NCBI GenBank assembly: GCA_020186115.1 | Contig: WSYJ01000005.1 | Span: 1-64,000, forward strand | DNA from: Histomonas meleagridis | Lineage: Eukaryota; Parabasalia; Tritrichomonadida; Dientamoebidae | Reading direction: 5' to 3' | DNA: 64,000 bases | Part shown: piece by piece, positions 39,424 through 49,501 of the stretch | How the letters are laid out: each line of letters begins with the position of its first letter | How positions within the stretch are numbered: position 1 is the first letter of the stretch | Position numbers and translations under genes: made by a program | Notes under the pieces: generated by a model | Databases searched by the model: none | What the model was told of the DNA's origin: nothing | What the model saw: the letters and a program-made list of their open reading frames with translations, nothing else

Positions 39424-39868
39424 ATGGTACCACCAAGTAAGATTATAAATTCTGCAAACGCAATCCTTGAGAAGTACAAAGTAAAAGATTCTGATTTTAC
39501 AAAAATTGAAGAATATTTAATAAATCATTTTGAAGATTCTGGCGTTTTATATATATATGGGCAGGTATAATTGTTGTTGTCGGTTAATATGGAAAGGTTG
39601 TCCTTCACAGGAGTTACGAATACTTAGATATACTTTTTTGTTTACTGCGTGTAAAGACTCAAGAATGCTAAAACTTAAATCACTTTAAATGAATTGCATC
39701 CAGTTTCATTAGATGAATTCTCCGGTACAGTTTATATAATAAGTCAAGCTATAGGATATGATTGTGGAAAATTAACAAAGTAAGAAATCGAAGAAGAAGA
39801 AAAAAAAACTTAATGAGGAAATAGATGGAATAAGCTTGAAAGAGTTGTTGAATTGTGATGATGCATAA
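39424..39868 (+). pseudogene. Decayed gene fragments
   Basis: A 48-codon open stretch from the ATG at 39424 (MVPPSKIINSANAILEKYK) ends at a stop. A second coding-like piece (NELHPVSLDEFSGTVYIIS, then IEEEEKKLNEEIDG after another stop) runs to 39868. Helical composition and codon use look like former coding DNA broken by several stops. I do not recognise the family. Confidence 0.4.
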
Positions 39869-40397
39869 TAGTATTATATTAACTGTAAATCTTCTCCATG
39901 TGCTTGTTCTTGAGTTCAAATGACTTTATTGCTTTTTAATTTGCGTTGGGTTTTGGGACTTCCTAATAATGTATTTAATTATTAAAAAATCATCGCTAAA
40001 AATTGTCTATGTAAATTTTTAAATTTCTGATGTAAATGTTTTATTGGAATTAGTAGTGCTTTGACATAGGAATCATATGTAAACTGAGTTAGAGTTCTCA
40101 ATTTCATCAATCATGTACATGATCTCTTCACATAAACAAGAATTTGAGAAATTTGATGGACACATACCACTATCTAATAGCAACCATTACCTACAAAATA
40201 ATCCTTTGGTCAGTTTACAAAGATGGTTGGTATCCATTTGAAAAACATCGTATGATTTGGCATTGATTGCTAAAACTTTAAAGAATTGTAAGCAAATAAA
40301 TTATCACATTTAAGTCAACTAATTCTATTATATGATATTATTTAAAGACAAATTTCAATAATTTCTATTCGTTAAAAAATTAAGAAAAAAAATTATT
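39869..40397. other. Intergenic, possibly degraded coding DNA
   Basis: Around 40165-40290 short stretches look coding-like but are interrupted by stops. Nothing can be assigned. Confidence 0.3.
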
Positions 40398-41402
40398 TTA
40401 AAGTTCATCAATAAATTCCTGTACAATCGATTCTGAAATCTTTCTTATGTGTGCATCTACTTCTTCATAATTCTGTACTGGTATTCCTAATTCCCAAATT
40501 GATTCCCATACATCTTGCACTAATTCTTCCAAAATAACAGATTTTTCGGCTTTAGCACCTACCTTAGATATCACACCATTTAATCTATTCTGGTTGATCA
40601 TGCATGTTGCAACAAAGAAAGGATTTGTTTTCACTGCATGATGATCAAAATCGCCTGAAAATTGATGAAACCGTTTATTTTTGCGCTTGAGCATAGGTCT
40701 GTCCTGACCAGGACCAGGCCACGATGCAGGTCTGATAACGATTCCTTCAGCAGTGTTGTTATGAATACGAGGGAGTCCAAACATAGGTGGAATAGTTGAA
40801 TCAAATTCAAGAGAATAATCCAAAAGTTTTGGAAGTGAGGCACGAGCTAAAGGCGGAGTGAAGTAAAGGCCAACTTCTTTTGCACATGAAGACATGGAGT
40901 CATATTCAAGATATTGAAATTTATTATTTTGATCAACCCAAACAATATCAAAAACTATAAGCTGGATTTTGTCGGAATAATAAACGCCTTCTTGGACTGC
41001 GCGTTGTTCAAGTGGAACTATTACATGTCCTTTTGCATTGATTCTAGAAGGAACTGGACCCGTCCAATTTTCATCAGAAGGATACCACCCACCACATAAC
41101 TCTCCATATATTACAATGTATTTCAATTGTTTTGGAGAAAGTTTAGCCGAGTTTAAATTTTCATATACTTTTTTAGCTTTTTTCGAAAGATCAAGAGCTA
41201 TAAGTTGATAGTTATAAAACCAATCATCTTCTTTAATAAAGCCAGTTCTTTTTGCAAACTTTACTTTCTTTCCGTCACTATAAACACTGAAATTACTTCC
41301 ATCGATTTTTTCTGTTGCAATCCATTCGATTTTCTTCGGAGCCTTAAATTCTCCAGTATTTTCATATATCTTTGGAAACTTCAAAAAAGCAATTTCATCC
41401 AT
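40398..41402 (-). CDS. Rnl2-type RNA ligase
   Basis: 334 residues. Nucleotidyltransferase motifs in order: motif I EKIDGSNF with the adenylated Lys (~33), motif Ia RTGF, motif III YGELCGG (~100), motif IV AEGIVIRP (~225) and motif V LKRKNKRF (~245). Spacing and the adjacent W.ATEK start match the T4 Rnl2/trypanosome editing-ligase group rather than DNA ligases (no OB-fold zinc or BRCT modules; ~330 residues is the Rnl2 size). Such enzymes seal 3'-OH/5'-P nicks in RNA duplexes for repair or editing. The substrate here is unknown. Upstream are AACGGTTC and AACCGAAA sites (~41448-41470 on the minus strand). Confidence 0.88.
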   Translation of the reverse strand: MDEIAFLKFPKIYENTGEFKAPKKIEWIATEKIDGSNFSVYSDGKKVKFAKRTGFIKEDDWFYNYQLIALDLSKKAKKVYENLNSAKLSPKQLKYIVIYGELCGGWYPSDENWTGPVPSRINAKGHVIVPLEQRAVQEGVYYSDKIQLIVFDIVWVDQNNKFQYLEYDSMSSCAKEVGLYFTPPLARASLPKLLDYSLEFDSTIPPMFGLPRIHNNTAEGIVIRPASWPGPGQDRPMLKRKNKRFHQFSGDFDHHAVKTNPFFVATCMINQNRLNGVISKVGAKAEKSVILEELVQDVWESIWELGIPVQNYEEVDAHIRKISESIVQEFIDEL

Positions 41403-41496
41403 TATTGTTAATAAAAAGCAAATTTTTTGATATTCAGTCAGAATTTCGGTTTATTTGTGAACCGTTATTACAATAGGTGTCAAATGCCCGTTTGTT

Positions 41497-41870
41497 ATGG
41501 AAAACGATAGAAAATTGGTCCAACAAAAATTGACAACGCTCTGGGCAATCGTACAAATAAATTTCCCGATTTATTTAAAAATATAAAAAATACATATTTG
41601 ATTGGAAATCATCAATTAAATGGTAATGAACCAAATTTAATATTCACCTTCAAGACAAATTATGGAAAAATTTCCAACAAAAATGATCCAAATCACCAAA
41701 GGTTTGATGAAGAAATCAAAAAAAATTGCTTCAAAAATAAATACATTTTAACAAAGATTCCAGATTTTTTAGATGGAAGTAATGTAGCAACTCGAAGGAT
41801 GCAGTTTGAAACAAATTATTGGTGGTTGTGAGTCGGTGAAAAGCCATTTTTTGTAAGTGGACCGCCAAAA
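41497..41870 (+). pseudogene. Frameshifted coding relic
   Basis: A start MENDRKLVQQKL at 41497 runs 29 codons to a stop. Overlapping it in the next frame is an open stretch from ~41509 to 41831 with no ATG (KFPDLFKNIKNTYLIGN ... PDFLDGSNVATRRMQFE), followed after one TGA by VGEKPFFVSGPPK. It looks like one former gene broken by a frameshift and a nonsense change, or a spliced gene I cannot resolve. Family not recognised. Divergent from the RNA ligase, 94 bp apart. Confidence 0.45.
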
Positions 41871-42395
41871 ATTATTGTGAAAAAGTGTTTTATTTCAATA
41901 CTTTATGTGAATACGATCAAAATATACTGATTTGACTTCAAACCTGTGAATAAAATCAATATTTTTTCAGTCATTAAACCAGGATAAACGACCATCACAT
42001 TGATTGTACTATAAATAATCTTCAAATTAAAAAATTTTATTTGACAGATTTTATTTTCTTCTACTAACAGGAAGCCTTCGGATAAATAAACGGTCGTTTT
42101 TGTACGTTAAATTCAAAAAAAAAAAAAAAAAAAAATGATTTTCGACTTCAATTTAAATTAGTCTCTATAGAGAAATAAGAAATTTCTTAACATTTTCTCC
42201 TACATTATTCACATTATCTCTTAAAGGAATTAGGCATATTAGAATTTTAAATAGTAAAATATTTGAGTTTTCAAAACCAATCAATTTTCTTTGACTTCAC
42301 TTCCAATATTTAAAAGTTGTAATGTTTGACTTGATTATCCAAAAAGTGCTCTGTTTTGGCCAGCGCACGTTTATTCCAGGGGTAGCACAGGTACA
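41871..42395. other. Intergenic with 21-A run
   Basis: A run of 21 A lies at 42116-42136, TACTAACAG at 42062-42070, and CCAAAAAGTG at 42339-42348. No supported gene. Confidence 0.5.
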
Positions 42396-43307
42396 ATGTC
42401 ATCAGAAGATGCAGAATATTCAAATGCAGAAGAAATCAATCTTTATAAAGATGACCCAGAATGGGCAGATTTAACCCCAATTCCACTTCCAAAAAGAGAA
42501 GATGAACCATTTATCATTGAATATTCACCAGAATATGAAGATTTATTTGGTTACTTTAATGCTATCCTTGCTAAGGAAGAAATTTCTGAAAGAGCCTTAA
42601 AAATAGTAAATGATGTAATTTCACGACATTCAACTCATTATACCGCTTGGTGGTATAAAACCAAGATTATGGAGAAGATTTCTTATGATCCTGTTACAGA
42701 GATGAATAATATTGATACTATTTTATTTGATCATCATAAATCATATCAAGCCTGGTATTTCAAGCAATGGCTTGTTGATCATCTTAAAGAAGACATCGAT
42801 CAAATTCAATTCCTCAAAGACATGTTTCTAAGTGATGCCAAGAATTTTCATGGATGGGGATTTGCAATATGGTATGCTTCCCGATGGAACAAAGCTAAAG
42901 AAGTCTATGACATTGCGATCTATGAAATAGAACAAGACATGAGGAATAACAGCGCATGGAATGCACGGAAAGTCACAGGCGAAATGTTAAAAGTTGATCC
43001 AGTCAAAGAATTTGAAGATGCAGCAAAGTCATTACTTGTTGTAGGAAAGAACGAACCCGCGTGCACATTTGCTATCGAGATGTGCAAAAAAGATAATAGT
43101 TTAATAGGAAAATTAAGAGAAGTTGCAGATGAAATGATCAAGAAAAACAAAGAAAATTATTTTGCATATCGATTATTGTTATATATCGAAACAATGAATG
43201 ATAACAAGGCAGAAATCGAAAGGTTGTGCGATGTGCTAATAAAACTTGACCCTTTGAGAACTTCTTACTACAATTTGGTAAAAAGCGGAAGAATTCCATA
43301 CCAATAA
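42396..43307 (+). CDS. FNTA: Protein farnesyltransferase/GGTase-I alpha subunit
   Basis: 303 residues of helical-pair (PPTA) repeats: HYTAWWYKTKIM, KSYQAWYFKQWLVDHL, KNFHGWGFAIWYASRW, NNSAWNARK and a final ENYFAYRLLLYIE. The N-terminal WADLTPIPL segment matches FTase/GGTase-I alpha rather than RabGGTase alpha. The alpha subunit pairs with a beta subunit (not in this window) to prenylate CaaX proteins. The repeat Arg of NYHxWxxRxW is replaced in some repeats. Plausible substrates nearby are the CHIC-ending SNARE-like protein and the CGIF-ending Ras-like sequence. The stop is embedded in TAAATAAA. Confidence 0.88.
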   Translation: MSSEDAEYSNAEEINLYKDDPEWADLTPIPLPKREDEPFIIEYSPEYEDLFGYFNAILAKEEISERALKIVNDVISRHSTHYTAWWYKTKIMEKISYDPVTEMNNIDTILFDHHKSYQAWYFKQWLVDHLKEDIDQIQFLKDMFLSDAKNFHGWGFAIWYASRWNKAKEVYDIAIYEIEQDMRNNSAWNARKVTGEMLKVDPVKEFEDAAKSLLVVGKNEPACTFAIEMCKKDNSLIGKLREVADEMIKKNKENYFAYRLLLYIETMNDNKAEIERLCDVLIKLDPLRTSYYNLVKSGRIPYQ

Positions 43308-43747
43308 ATAAACGTTTTAATAAAATATTGAATTTAATGAAATAACAAATGTTAATACCAAATAAAAAAACGTGTTAACTAAAATGGAAATGAGATTTAA
43401 TGACGAAATTTTTTGTTGCTTAGAAGCTAAATTCAAAAACATTTAGAAATTGATGTTACAATTGAAATAAGATTAAATAAAATAATAAAAGCAGTATTTA
43501 TTCATGACCTACTTTTTTAGGTTATTGTTTCTTTGAGTCATTGGCTTCATTCTTAGTGTAATTTCTATGGTATTAAGAAAAAAAAATTTAATCATTTTTA
43601 ATCAATCATTTTACAAAAATTACTAATATCAAGTTGATTTGTTATAGCAGTGACAACAATATTGGTTGACATTGAAGTCTTGTTTGCAAATGTAGAATAA
43701 AGATTAATAAAATTTTAAACGCACGTATTACTTAAGTTTGAACTTGG
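43308..43747. other. Intergenic
   Basis: 440 bp, AT-rich, nothing supported. Confidence 0.5.
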
Positions 43748-44701
43748 ATGACAAGCTCAAACTCTGAGGACTTTTTAGATAATTCATATGAATGGTCCCC
43801 AAAAACAGACACCCCTAAGACGTCTCAACTTAGCATTCAACAAAATATGAGATCTTTTAAAAAATCACAAAAATTTTCGACAAAATATACAAAGGATTTT
43901 GATACACTAATAAAACAAATTCATGTGAATCAAAGTGATGATTACTGGGTTAAAACCCAAGTCGATCATATAGATGAACAAGCAAATGAAGAATTAGACA
44001 ATATTGAAATACTAAAACAACAACAAGAAAATTTATTCAAAACACAACTGAATGAAAAGACCAGCTTTTGGGAAAATGAAATATCCGAAAGAAAAGAAGA
44101 ATGCGATAAACTTCGATCTCTTATTTCACAATTATCCACATCCATTGAAAATGCCAAAAACAAGTCCAATACAGATTTAAAAGATGCAACACAAAAAGCC
44201 AGGGAGAGCATCAAAGCAATAAAAAACAAGCGACAACAACAAATATTACAAATTAAACATCTTACAAATCAAATTCAAATTGAAACAAATCAATTTGAAG
44301 AAAAGGCGAAACAATATAAATTATCACAGACAAAATCAATGAAAACAAAAAACGAACAACTTCAGAAAGCAAAATTTAATTTAAAAAAACTTCAAATGCA
44401 ATACGAAGCAAAAGAAAAAGAAAATAATGAAAAATTCCGTCAACAAACGAAAATTGTTAAATCATTGCAAAGAGAACTTTTTAACTTAAATCAAATAAAA
44501 AATAAAAAACAAAACGAATTAGTTGAAATAAGAAAAAAATGCGCATCAACAATTCGAACAATATCTTCTTTAAAAGATGAAATTTCATCATTAAAAAGAC
44601 AATTAGCAATGTCAAACAATGAAATATTAGAACAACAAATTGCGATTTTTAATCTTGAAAAACAATTAATACCACAAATATTTAATAAAAATGTTATTTA
44701 G
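43748..44701 (+). CDS. Coiled-coil protein
   Basis: 317 residues. A Ser/Thr/Lys-rich N-terminus (~45 residues) is followed by continuous heptad-repeat helix to ~300 and a short hydrophobic end (IPQIFNKNVI). Rich in Lys, Gln, Asn and Glu. No catalytic motif or membrane segment. A filament or scaffold role is likely; the family is not recognised. The start is the only ATG near the beginning of the frame (MTSSNSEDF). Confidence 0.7.
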   Translation: MTSSNSEDFLDNSYEWSPKTDTPKTSQLSIQQNMRSFKKSQKFSTKYTKDFDTLIKQIHVNQSDDYWVKTQVDHIDEQANEELDNIEILKQQQENLFKTQLNEKTSFWENEISERKEECDKLRSLISQLSTSIENAKNKSNTDLKDATQKARESIKAIKNKRQQQILQIKHLTNQIQIETNQFEEKAKQYKLSQTKSMKTKNEQLQKAKFNLKKLQMQYEAKEKENNEKFRQQTKIVKSLQRELFNLNQIKNKKQNELVEIRKKCASTIRTISSLKDEISSLKRQLAMSNNEILEQQIAIFNLEKQLIPQIFNKNVI

Positions 44702-44980
44702 TTGAAAAACACTTTTTTATTTAACAACTTTAGTATTTTTTCCAAATATTTCTCATTTAAATGATAATTGCACGATTAAATAAGTATTCTCGATTTTAAA
44801 AAGATTTTTAGAGAAGAGAATTGCAAAATTTTTTATTGAATTGGTCAACATGACAAGAAGAAACACAAAACCTCCAGTTAGTATCCTCAGGAAATAATAA
44901 TTATGAAAAATTTTTATTATTGACTAACTTAAATTTGCAAAAGAACATTTAAAATATATCTTGAGTTTTTATTGAGTTTT

Positions 44981-47329
44981 TTACATTGTTTTTGAAGAAT
45001 CAACATCATTACAAAATCGTTTCCAGTCGATTCCATCATTTAAATCAGCACGATAATATCTAATTAAATTTTGTATATCAGAAGAAGAAATAATTATACC
45101 GAAATTCATAATTCTTTGTCTAAATTCGGAAACCGAAATTTTTTCTTCTTTTATGTCCGCGAAGAAAAACCTTGCATTTTTTCTACGTGCGCTTAATTTT
45201 GAGTGAATTGTATTTATGATATTTATAAATGCATAATCATTTTTTTCTGATTCATGACTAACTTTCACAGAAGCTAAATCGGAAGGTTGAATTTGTTCTT
45301 CTTCCATCGCAAGTAAAAGTCTTCTATAACTACATTTTTCTTTCATTCTTTGCGATTGGAAAGCGTTCATTAACATTTCTAATTCTTCTTTAGTAGCAGG
45401 AAAACCAATATAATTTAGAACAGCAACAAAATTCTTTCGTAAAACATAACCAGCTTTAGTTGGATCATAAGTTCTAAAGATTGAAGTACCATTTAAATTC
45501 TTATGTTGTAATATAACTTTTAATCTTCTAATTAATGATATTACTTCTTTTGATAAATCGGACTTTTGTATTTTTGTTGATAAAGATAAAGATGGATTTA
45601 ATGTAAGTTGATCATTTCCATATGTATATATATCATTAATAAATTGATTAAAATTAACAAGTTCTTTCTCAGTATCATAATAATATTTAATTAGTATCGA
45701 TATTTCTTTTTGACTAATTGGAATTTGGTTTTTAACTAATACGGTTTGAAAAAGTGGTGGACCGCAATAGTTTAACATTGGAAGTTTATAATAAAGAAAT
45801 TCGGATTTAAGATCAATGTTTTCTTCTTCTAAAATAGATTTAATTTTCGCAAGAATTTCCAATACATCATTATTAGGGATTTTAGGAATAACTTCTTCTT
45901 CATGTTCTTCTTCTTCTTCCTCTTTCTTTTCTTCTTTAAAAATTGGATCTACAATAGAACAAAATTCATTAATGTTAACATTTGTAGTTGTCCTACTTTT
46001 AATTAATTTCATTTCTTTTTGGTTGACATCATAATTAATGTTCCTAAAGACAAACATTAATTGTGGAAATGTAATTGTTCCTTTACAATAAGGATCAAGT
46101 TTTTCCATTAATGGACGAATTTGTAATCTTTTCCTAGCTAAAAATTCTTTTAACCTTTCGAATTGGTCATAAATTTGTTCGTTTTGATTAGAAATAGGTG
46201 TAATATCAGTTATAAATTCTTCATATTTAAATATGTCTTCATTTTCACTATATTTATCAAATAATGCTTTAAGCTCGTCACGATTAAGATCAAATCCTTC
46301 CGAACGCATAATTTGTGAAAACATTTGACATGGAAGAACTTGTTTATGTTTCGGATCAAAATGTCTTAAACGTTCTGCAATAAGACTTCTTCGAGTTTGG
46401 ACTTCATTTTGAATTCGTTTTAATAATTCTTCAATGTTTATTGGTTTAAATTCTTTTGTTTGAAGTGAAATTTTTTGATTTCGTAAACGAGTTTCTTCTA
46501 ATCGTTCTTTATTTTGTTGCTTTTCTAACGCATCACAAAATGCTACATAATCAAAGCCGCGTAAATTTGAAAATTGTCTTGTTAATTCTTCGATTTGTTC
46601 TTTGCTTGCTGTGGTTCCAAATTTATGGAGATCATCTACAAATTGTTCTTTTGGAATACATTTTCTTTTGTATTTATCTTGACTTAAAAATGTTTTATAC
46701 GGATCAATTCCTTTTGCTAAGAAGTCTTTAGCAATATTAGAAGGTATCGTATAGTTTTGAGATAAATTCCTTGAATTAAGTTTTTCTTGTTTTAAGAATT
46801 TTTGCATATCTGATTCAAGATCATAATAAGAAACTTCATTATTAGTTCGAAGATAATGTGCCGCAATATCTTTAATGAGAGTGCTAGTGCCAAAACATGC
46901 ATAAAATGATTGGATATCAACTGTTCCTCTATGAAATCGATCATATGGCTTTAAACATTCAACAACATTTGTGTTCCTTGAAACAAAATAACCAGAAAAT
47001 CTGTTCCAGTTTTCAGATGAAATAGGTTTAAGTGTTGGCGTAGAAAAAGAGTTATTATAATCATCAATAAATTTGAAGTATTTAATGATATCCCCTTCTT
47101 CTGGATCACATATGTATTTGTCTACTAATTGTTGAAATAATTTTTCATCAATAAAAATTGATAAATTTGTAAAAAAGCGACGGAAACGGTAAACTGTTAT
47201 TTTACCAGTATGCTTTATGTCAAGGTCATCGAAAGCATCCTGGATTGTTAATCCTTTCTTTCTCAAAGCAGCTTTGATTTGTTGGTAAATCTCTTCCATG
47301 GAAGATTTGTGCTTAACGTACTTTTTCAT
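44981..47329 (-). CDS. Large EF-hand-like repeat protein (EFCAB6-like)
   Basis: About 782 residues from the ATG at 47329. It contains at least seven EF-hand-like helix pairs spaced ~95-110 residues apart, each shaped like FDDLDIKHTGKITVYRFRRFF or LDPYCKGTITFPQLMFVF. Many loops lack one or more of the acidic Ca2+ ligands, so few would bind calcium. Repeated degenerate EF-hand pairs are typical of EFCAB6/DJBP-like axonemal proteins. A poly-Glu stretch (KKEEEEEEHEEE) lies near residue 475. It shares a 30-bp divergent upstream region with the gene at 47360. Confidence 0.65.
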   Translation of the reverse strand: MKKYVKHKSSMEEIYQQIKAALRKKGLTIQDAFDDLDIKHTGKITVYRFRRFFTNLSIFIDEKLFQQLVDKYICDPEEGDIIKYFKFIDDYNNSFSTPTLKPISSENWNRFSGYFVSRNTNVVECLKPYDRFHRGTVDIQSFYACFGTSTLIKDIAAHYLRTNNEVSYYDLESDMQKFLKQEKLNSRNLSQNYTIPSNIAKDFLAKGIDPYKTFLSQDKYKRKCIPKEQFVDDLHKFGTTASKEQIEELTRQFSNLRGFDYVAFCDALEKQQNKERLEETRLRNQKISLQTKEFKPINIEELLKRIQNEVQTRRSLIAERLRHFDPKHKQVLPCQMFSQIMRSEGFDLNRDELKALFDKYSENEDIFKYEEFITDITPISNQNEQIYDQFERLKEFLARKRLQIRPLMEKLDPYCKGTITFPQLMFVFRNINYDVNQKEMKLIKSRTTTNVNINEFCSIVDPIFKEEKKEEEEEEHEEEVIPKIPNNDVLEILAKIKSILEEENIDLKSEFLYYKLPMLNYCGPPLFQTVLVKNQIPISQKEISILIKYYYDTEKELVNFNQFINDIYTYGNDQLTLNPSLSLSTKIQKSDLSKEVISLIRRLKVILQHKNLNGTSIFRTYDPTKAGYVLRKNFVAVLNYIGFPATKEELEMLMNAFQSQRMKEKCSYRRLLLAMEEEQIQPSDLASVKVSHESEKNDYAFINIINTIHSKLSARRKNARFFFADIKEEKISVSEFRQRIMNFGIIISSSDIQNLIRYYRADLNDGIDWKRFCNDVDSSKTM

Positions 47330-47359
47330 CAAAAATTGTATAGTGTACGTTAAATATCC
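47330..47359. promoter_or_regulatory. 30-bp divergent intergenic region
   Basis: Only 30 bp separate the ATGs at 47329 (minus) and 47360 (plus). It contains GTACGTTAAATAT. Transcription starts for both genes must lie within it or within the opposite gene. Confidence 0.6.
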
Positions 47360-48040
47360 ATGATGAAAAAAAAGAGTTTTAATTACAGAAAATTCCCACT
47401 TCCAGTACTAACAGTTCAGGAAATGAAAACAATATTGTCAAGTGATCAAGATATGCCTACAACAAAAACAAAATTATTTATTCCTTTTTCCTTTGATCTT
47501 TTATCTCCAGATGGTGTGAACCAATATAAATCACAAAAAACATCTCAATCAATACAACTTTCAAATGTTACAACAATCAATTCAGATGAAATTATGTTAA
47601 ATAATAAACCAAAACCTAAACCTGAAAATAAATTTGCACCAATTGATTCCAAGGTAAAAGAAATTGAGGATTATATAAATGAGATTGAGCAAGATTTTGA
47701 TGATTTAAATATTCCAAAACCTAAAAATCCTCCGCAAGTTGAAAAGCTTTTTACTCAGCAGCAACCAATCCTCAAAAAACCAAAAAGCAATGAATCACAT
47801 GAAATAGTTTTTCAATCAACAAATTCTTATATTGATACACAGAATGACACATTACAGAATGCAAGGATTTTTGCATCAACAGAAAGGTCAAAAAACAAAA
47901 TTGCTTCAGCGAGAAAAAATTCAAGTGCAAAATCCAAAACAATTACATCACGAACAGAAAATAAAAAAATGAGTAATACCATACACAGCGATATTGATTG
48001 GGATAGAGTCAATCAATTAATGAATGATAATATTTTTTAA
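47360..48040 (+). CDS. Unrecognised Lys/Ser/Asn-rich protein
   Basis: 226 residues, mostly polar and probably disordered. There is a proline/lysine segment NNKPKPKPENK, an acidic helix VKEIEDYINEIEQDFDDL, a basic Ser-rich region near 175-205 and an end of DWDRVNQLMNDNIF. No domain recognised. Head-to-head with the EF-hand gene, so possibly co-expressed and flagellar; inference only. Confidence 0.6.
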   Translation: MMKKKSFNYRKFPLPVLTVQEMKTILSSDQDMPTTKTKLFIPFSFDLLSPDGVNQYKSQKTSQSIQLSNVTTINSDEIMLNNKPKPKPENKFAPIDSKVKEIEDYINEIEQDFDDLNIPKPKNPPQVEKLFTQQQPILKKPKSNESHEIVFQSTNSYIDTQNDTLQNARIFASTERSKNKIASARKNSSAKSKTITSRTENKKMSNTIHSDIDWDRVNQLMNDNIF

Positions 48041-48297
48041 AATAATAAATTGTTTTTTAATCGCGAACCATTTTTTTTAAACAAAAGATTCTTTTGTTTC
48101 ATTCGAAAACAAATAAATTTCCTTATTTTTCAAATATAGGAACAAATCGAATTTAAATGGTGAATAACATGAATTAACGCCACAAAGGCATTCAATGTAT
48201 TTTTTTTAGGAAATTCATCAAAACAAAAAACCAAATTTTAAACATGTTTATTAAAAACAACCAATTTTTTACCATTAAAAAGAATTTTTACTCTAAA

Positions 48298-49113
48298 TCA
48301 AATTTTTTCATTTTTAGATCCGATTGGATGTAATAACAAGTCAATTAATGTCTGTAAACCTTTAACTGTGTTATCATCATAGAATGAATCCGTAGAGTCA
48401 CCACCCTCAATATCAACATCTAAATATGCATGTGCGAAATCAATTATTGTAACTTTCATTGGTGCATCAGAATCACCATCGTACACCGCAAGTATTGATG
48501 CACTATATAATCGCATCTTTGGAAATATTTCAATTGTCTCTAAAAATGCACTACGTATTTTACATATGTTTTCAATGAATTCGTGCTTGCGTTTTCCAGG
48601 GAAAAATTTATGAAGAAGATCACAGACTTCAGAAATGTTTAATTTGTGCCCTTGAATACGATCGCATTTGTACGTAATAGTATTATCTTTTCGCATACGT
48701 GCATCAATGATCCTAATGGCATGTGTGGGCGTTGTGGTATCTTTGATATGATCAAGTTGAGCTTGAATTTTTTCCGGAGAGGCATCAATTTCAAATGTGC
48801 GGGTACCAAGTTTGATATCTATGACGCATGGTGATGAAAAGCCTTGGGTTTGATCTTCGAGGAGCAGCCATCGTTTGCCTTCAGATATATGTGAACCCAT
48901 ATAACGACAAGTATAAAGTGAAAGAGGTGATGGAAGAATTGCCCGATAAAAGTTATCTTCTCGAGCGATATAAGGTTTTGCTATTGCTTGTATTGATGTA
49001 GAATTGTATATTGACTTCTGAATTTCGCCATGGCCACCACCTTGTGTGTTAAGGTATCCAATGATTTTTATATCACCAGAGATTTGAGCATCATTTGGCG
49101 TGGATATGTCCAT
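48298..49113 (-). CDS. Inositol polyphosphate kinase (IPK family)
   Basis: 271 residues from the ATG at 49113 (MDISTPND); the frame extends seven codons upstream without an ATG. The family signature PxxxDxKxG appears as PCVIDIKLGTRTF (~95), preceded by LLLEDQT. Later SASILAVYD (the SSLL-type motif) and IDFAHAY (metal-binding Asp) complete the ATP-grasp-like site. IPK members make IP4/IP5 or inositol pyrophosphates; the size and GTRTF motif do not clearly separate IPMK from IP6K. Cytosolic or nuclear. Confidence 0.88.
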   Translation of the reverse strand: MDISTPNDAQISGDIKIIGYLNTQGGGHGEIQKSIYNSTSIQAIAKPYIAREDNFYRAILPSPLSLYTCRYMGSHISEGKRWLLLEDQTQGFSSPCVIDIKLGTRTFEIDASPEKIQAQLDHIKDTTTPTHAIRIIDARMRKDNTITYKCDRIQGHKLNISEVCDLLHKFFPGKRKHEFIENICKIRSAFLETIEIFPKMRLYSASILAVYDGDSDAPMKVTIIDFAHAYLDVDIEGGDSTDSFYDDNTVKGLQTLIDLLLHPIGSKNEKI

Positions 49114-49501
49114 TTTTTTGGTTAAAAATTTCAATCAAAGCCCAGAAAATAAACGTGTCAATTGGTGATCATCTTGATTCAAATACTGGACTACAGGATA
49201 ACCGTAATATCAAAATTTGTTGACTTTACACGAATATTTGGATGAAACAAATTGTGGGTGTTGACTACGTTTTCAATTAAGGTTGAAATACTAGTACTTC
49301 TATGAATTTTCTTACATACGATGTGATATTGAATACATAGCGTTTCTTATGTAAAGTTGAAGACTTCAATAACCGAACAGAGTCAATTCAAAAAGTCATT
49401 TTTTACCTCATTAAAGGAAATAAACGATAAAATAAATTGTACGCCAACAGGAAGGACGTTAAGATCAGATTTAAATCGATATCTGGCCACATCACGACGC
49501 A
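49114..49501. other. Divergent intergenic region
   Basis: 388 bp between the kinase and the helical-repeat gene. A GATAACCGTAAT site lies near 49197-49208 and CAAAAAGTC near 49388. No gene. Confidence 0.4.

Noticed and set aside
40398-41402. ATP-dependent DNA ligase
   Set aside because: Motif spacing, length and lack of the DNA ligase OB/C-terminal modules fit Rnl2-type RNA ligase better.
42062-42070. TACTAACAG as an intron acceptor for the relic at 41497
   Set aside because: Spacing between branch and AG does not fit the fixed trichomonad block, and no donor was found.
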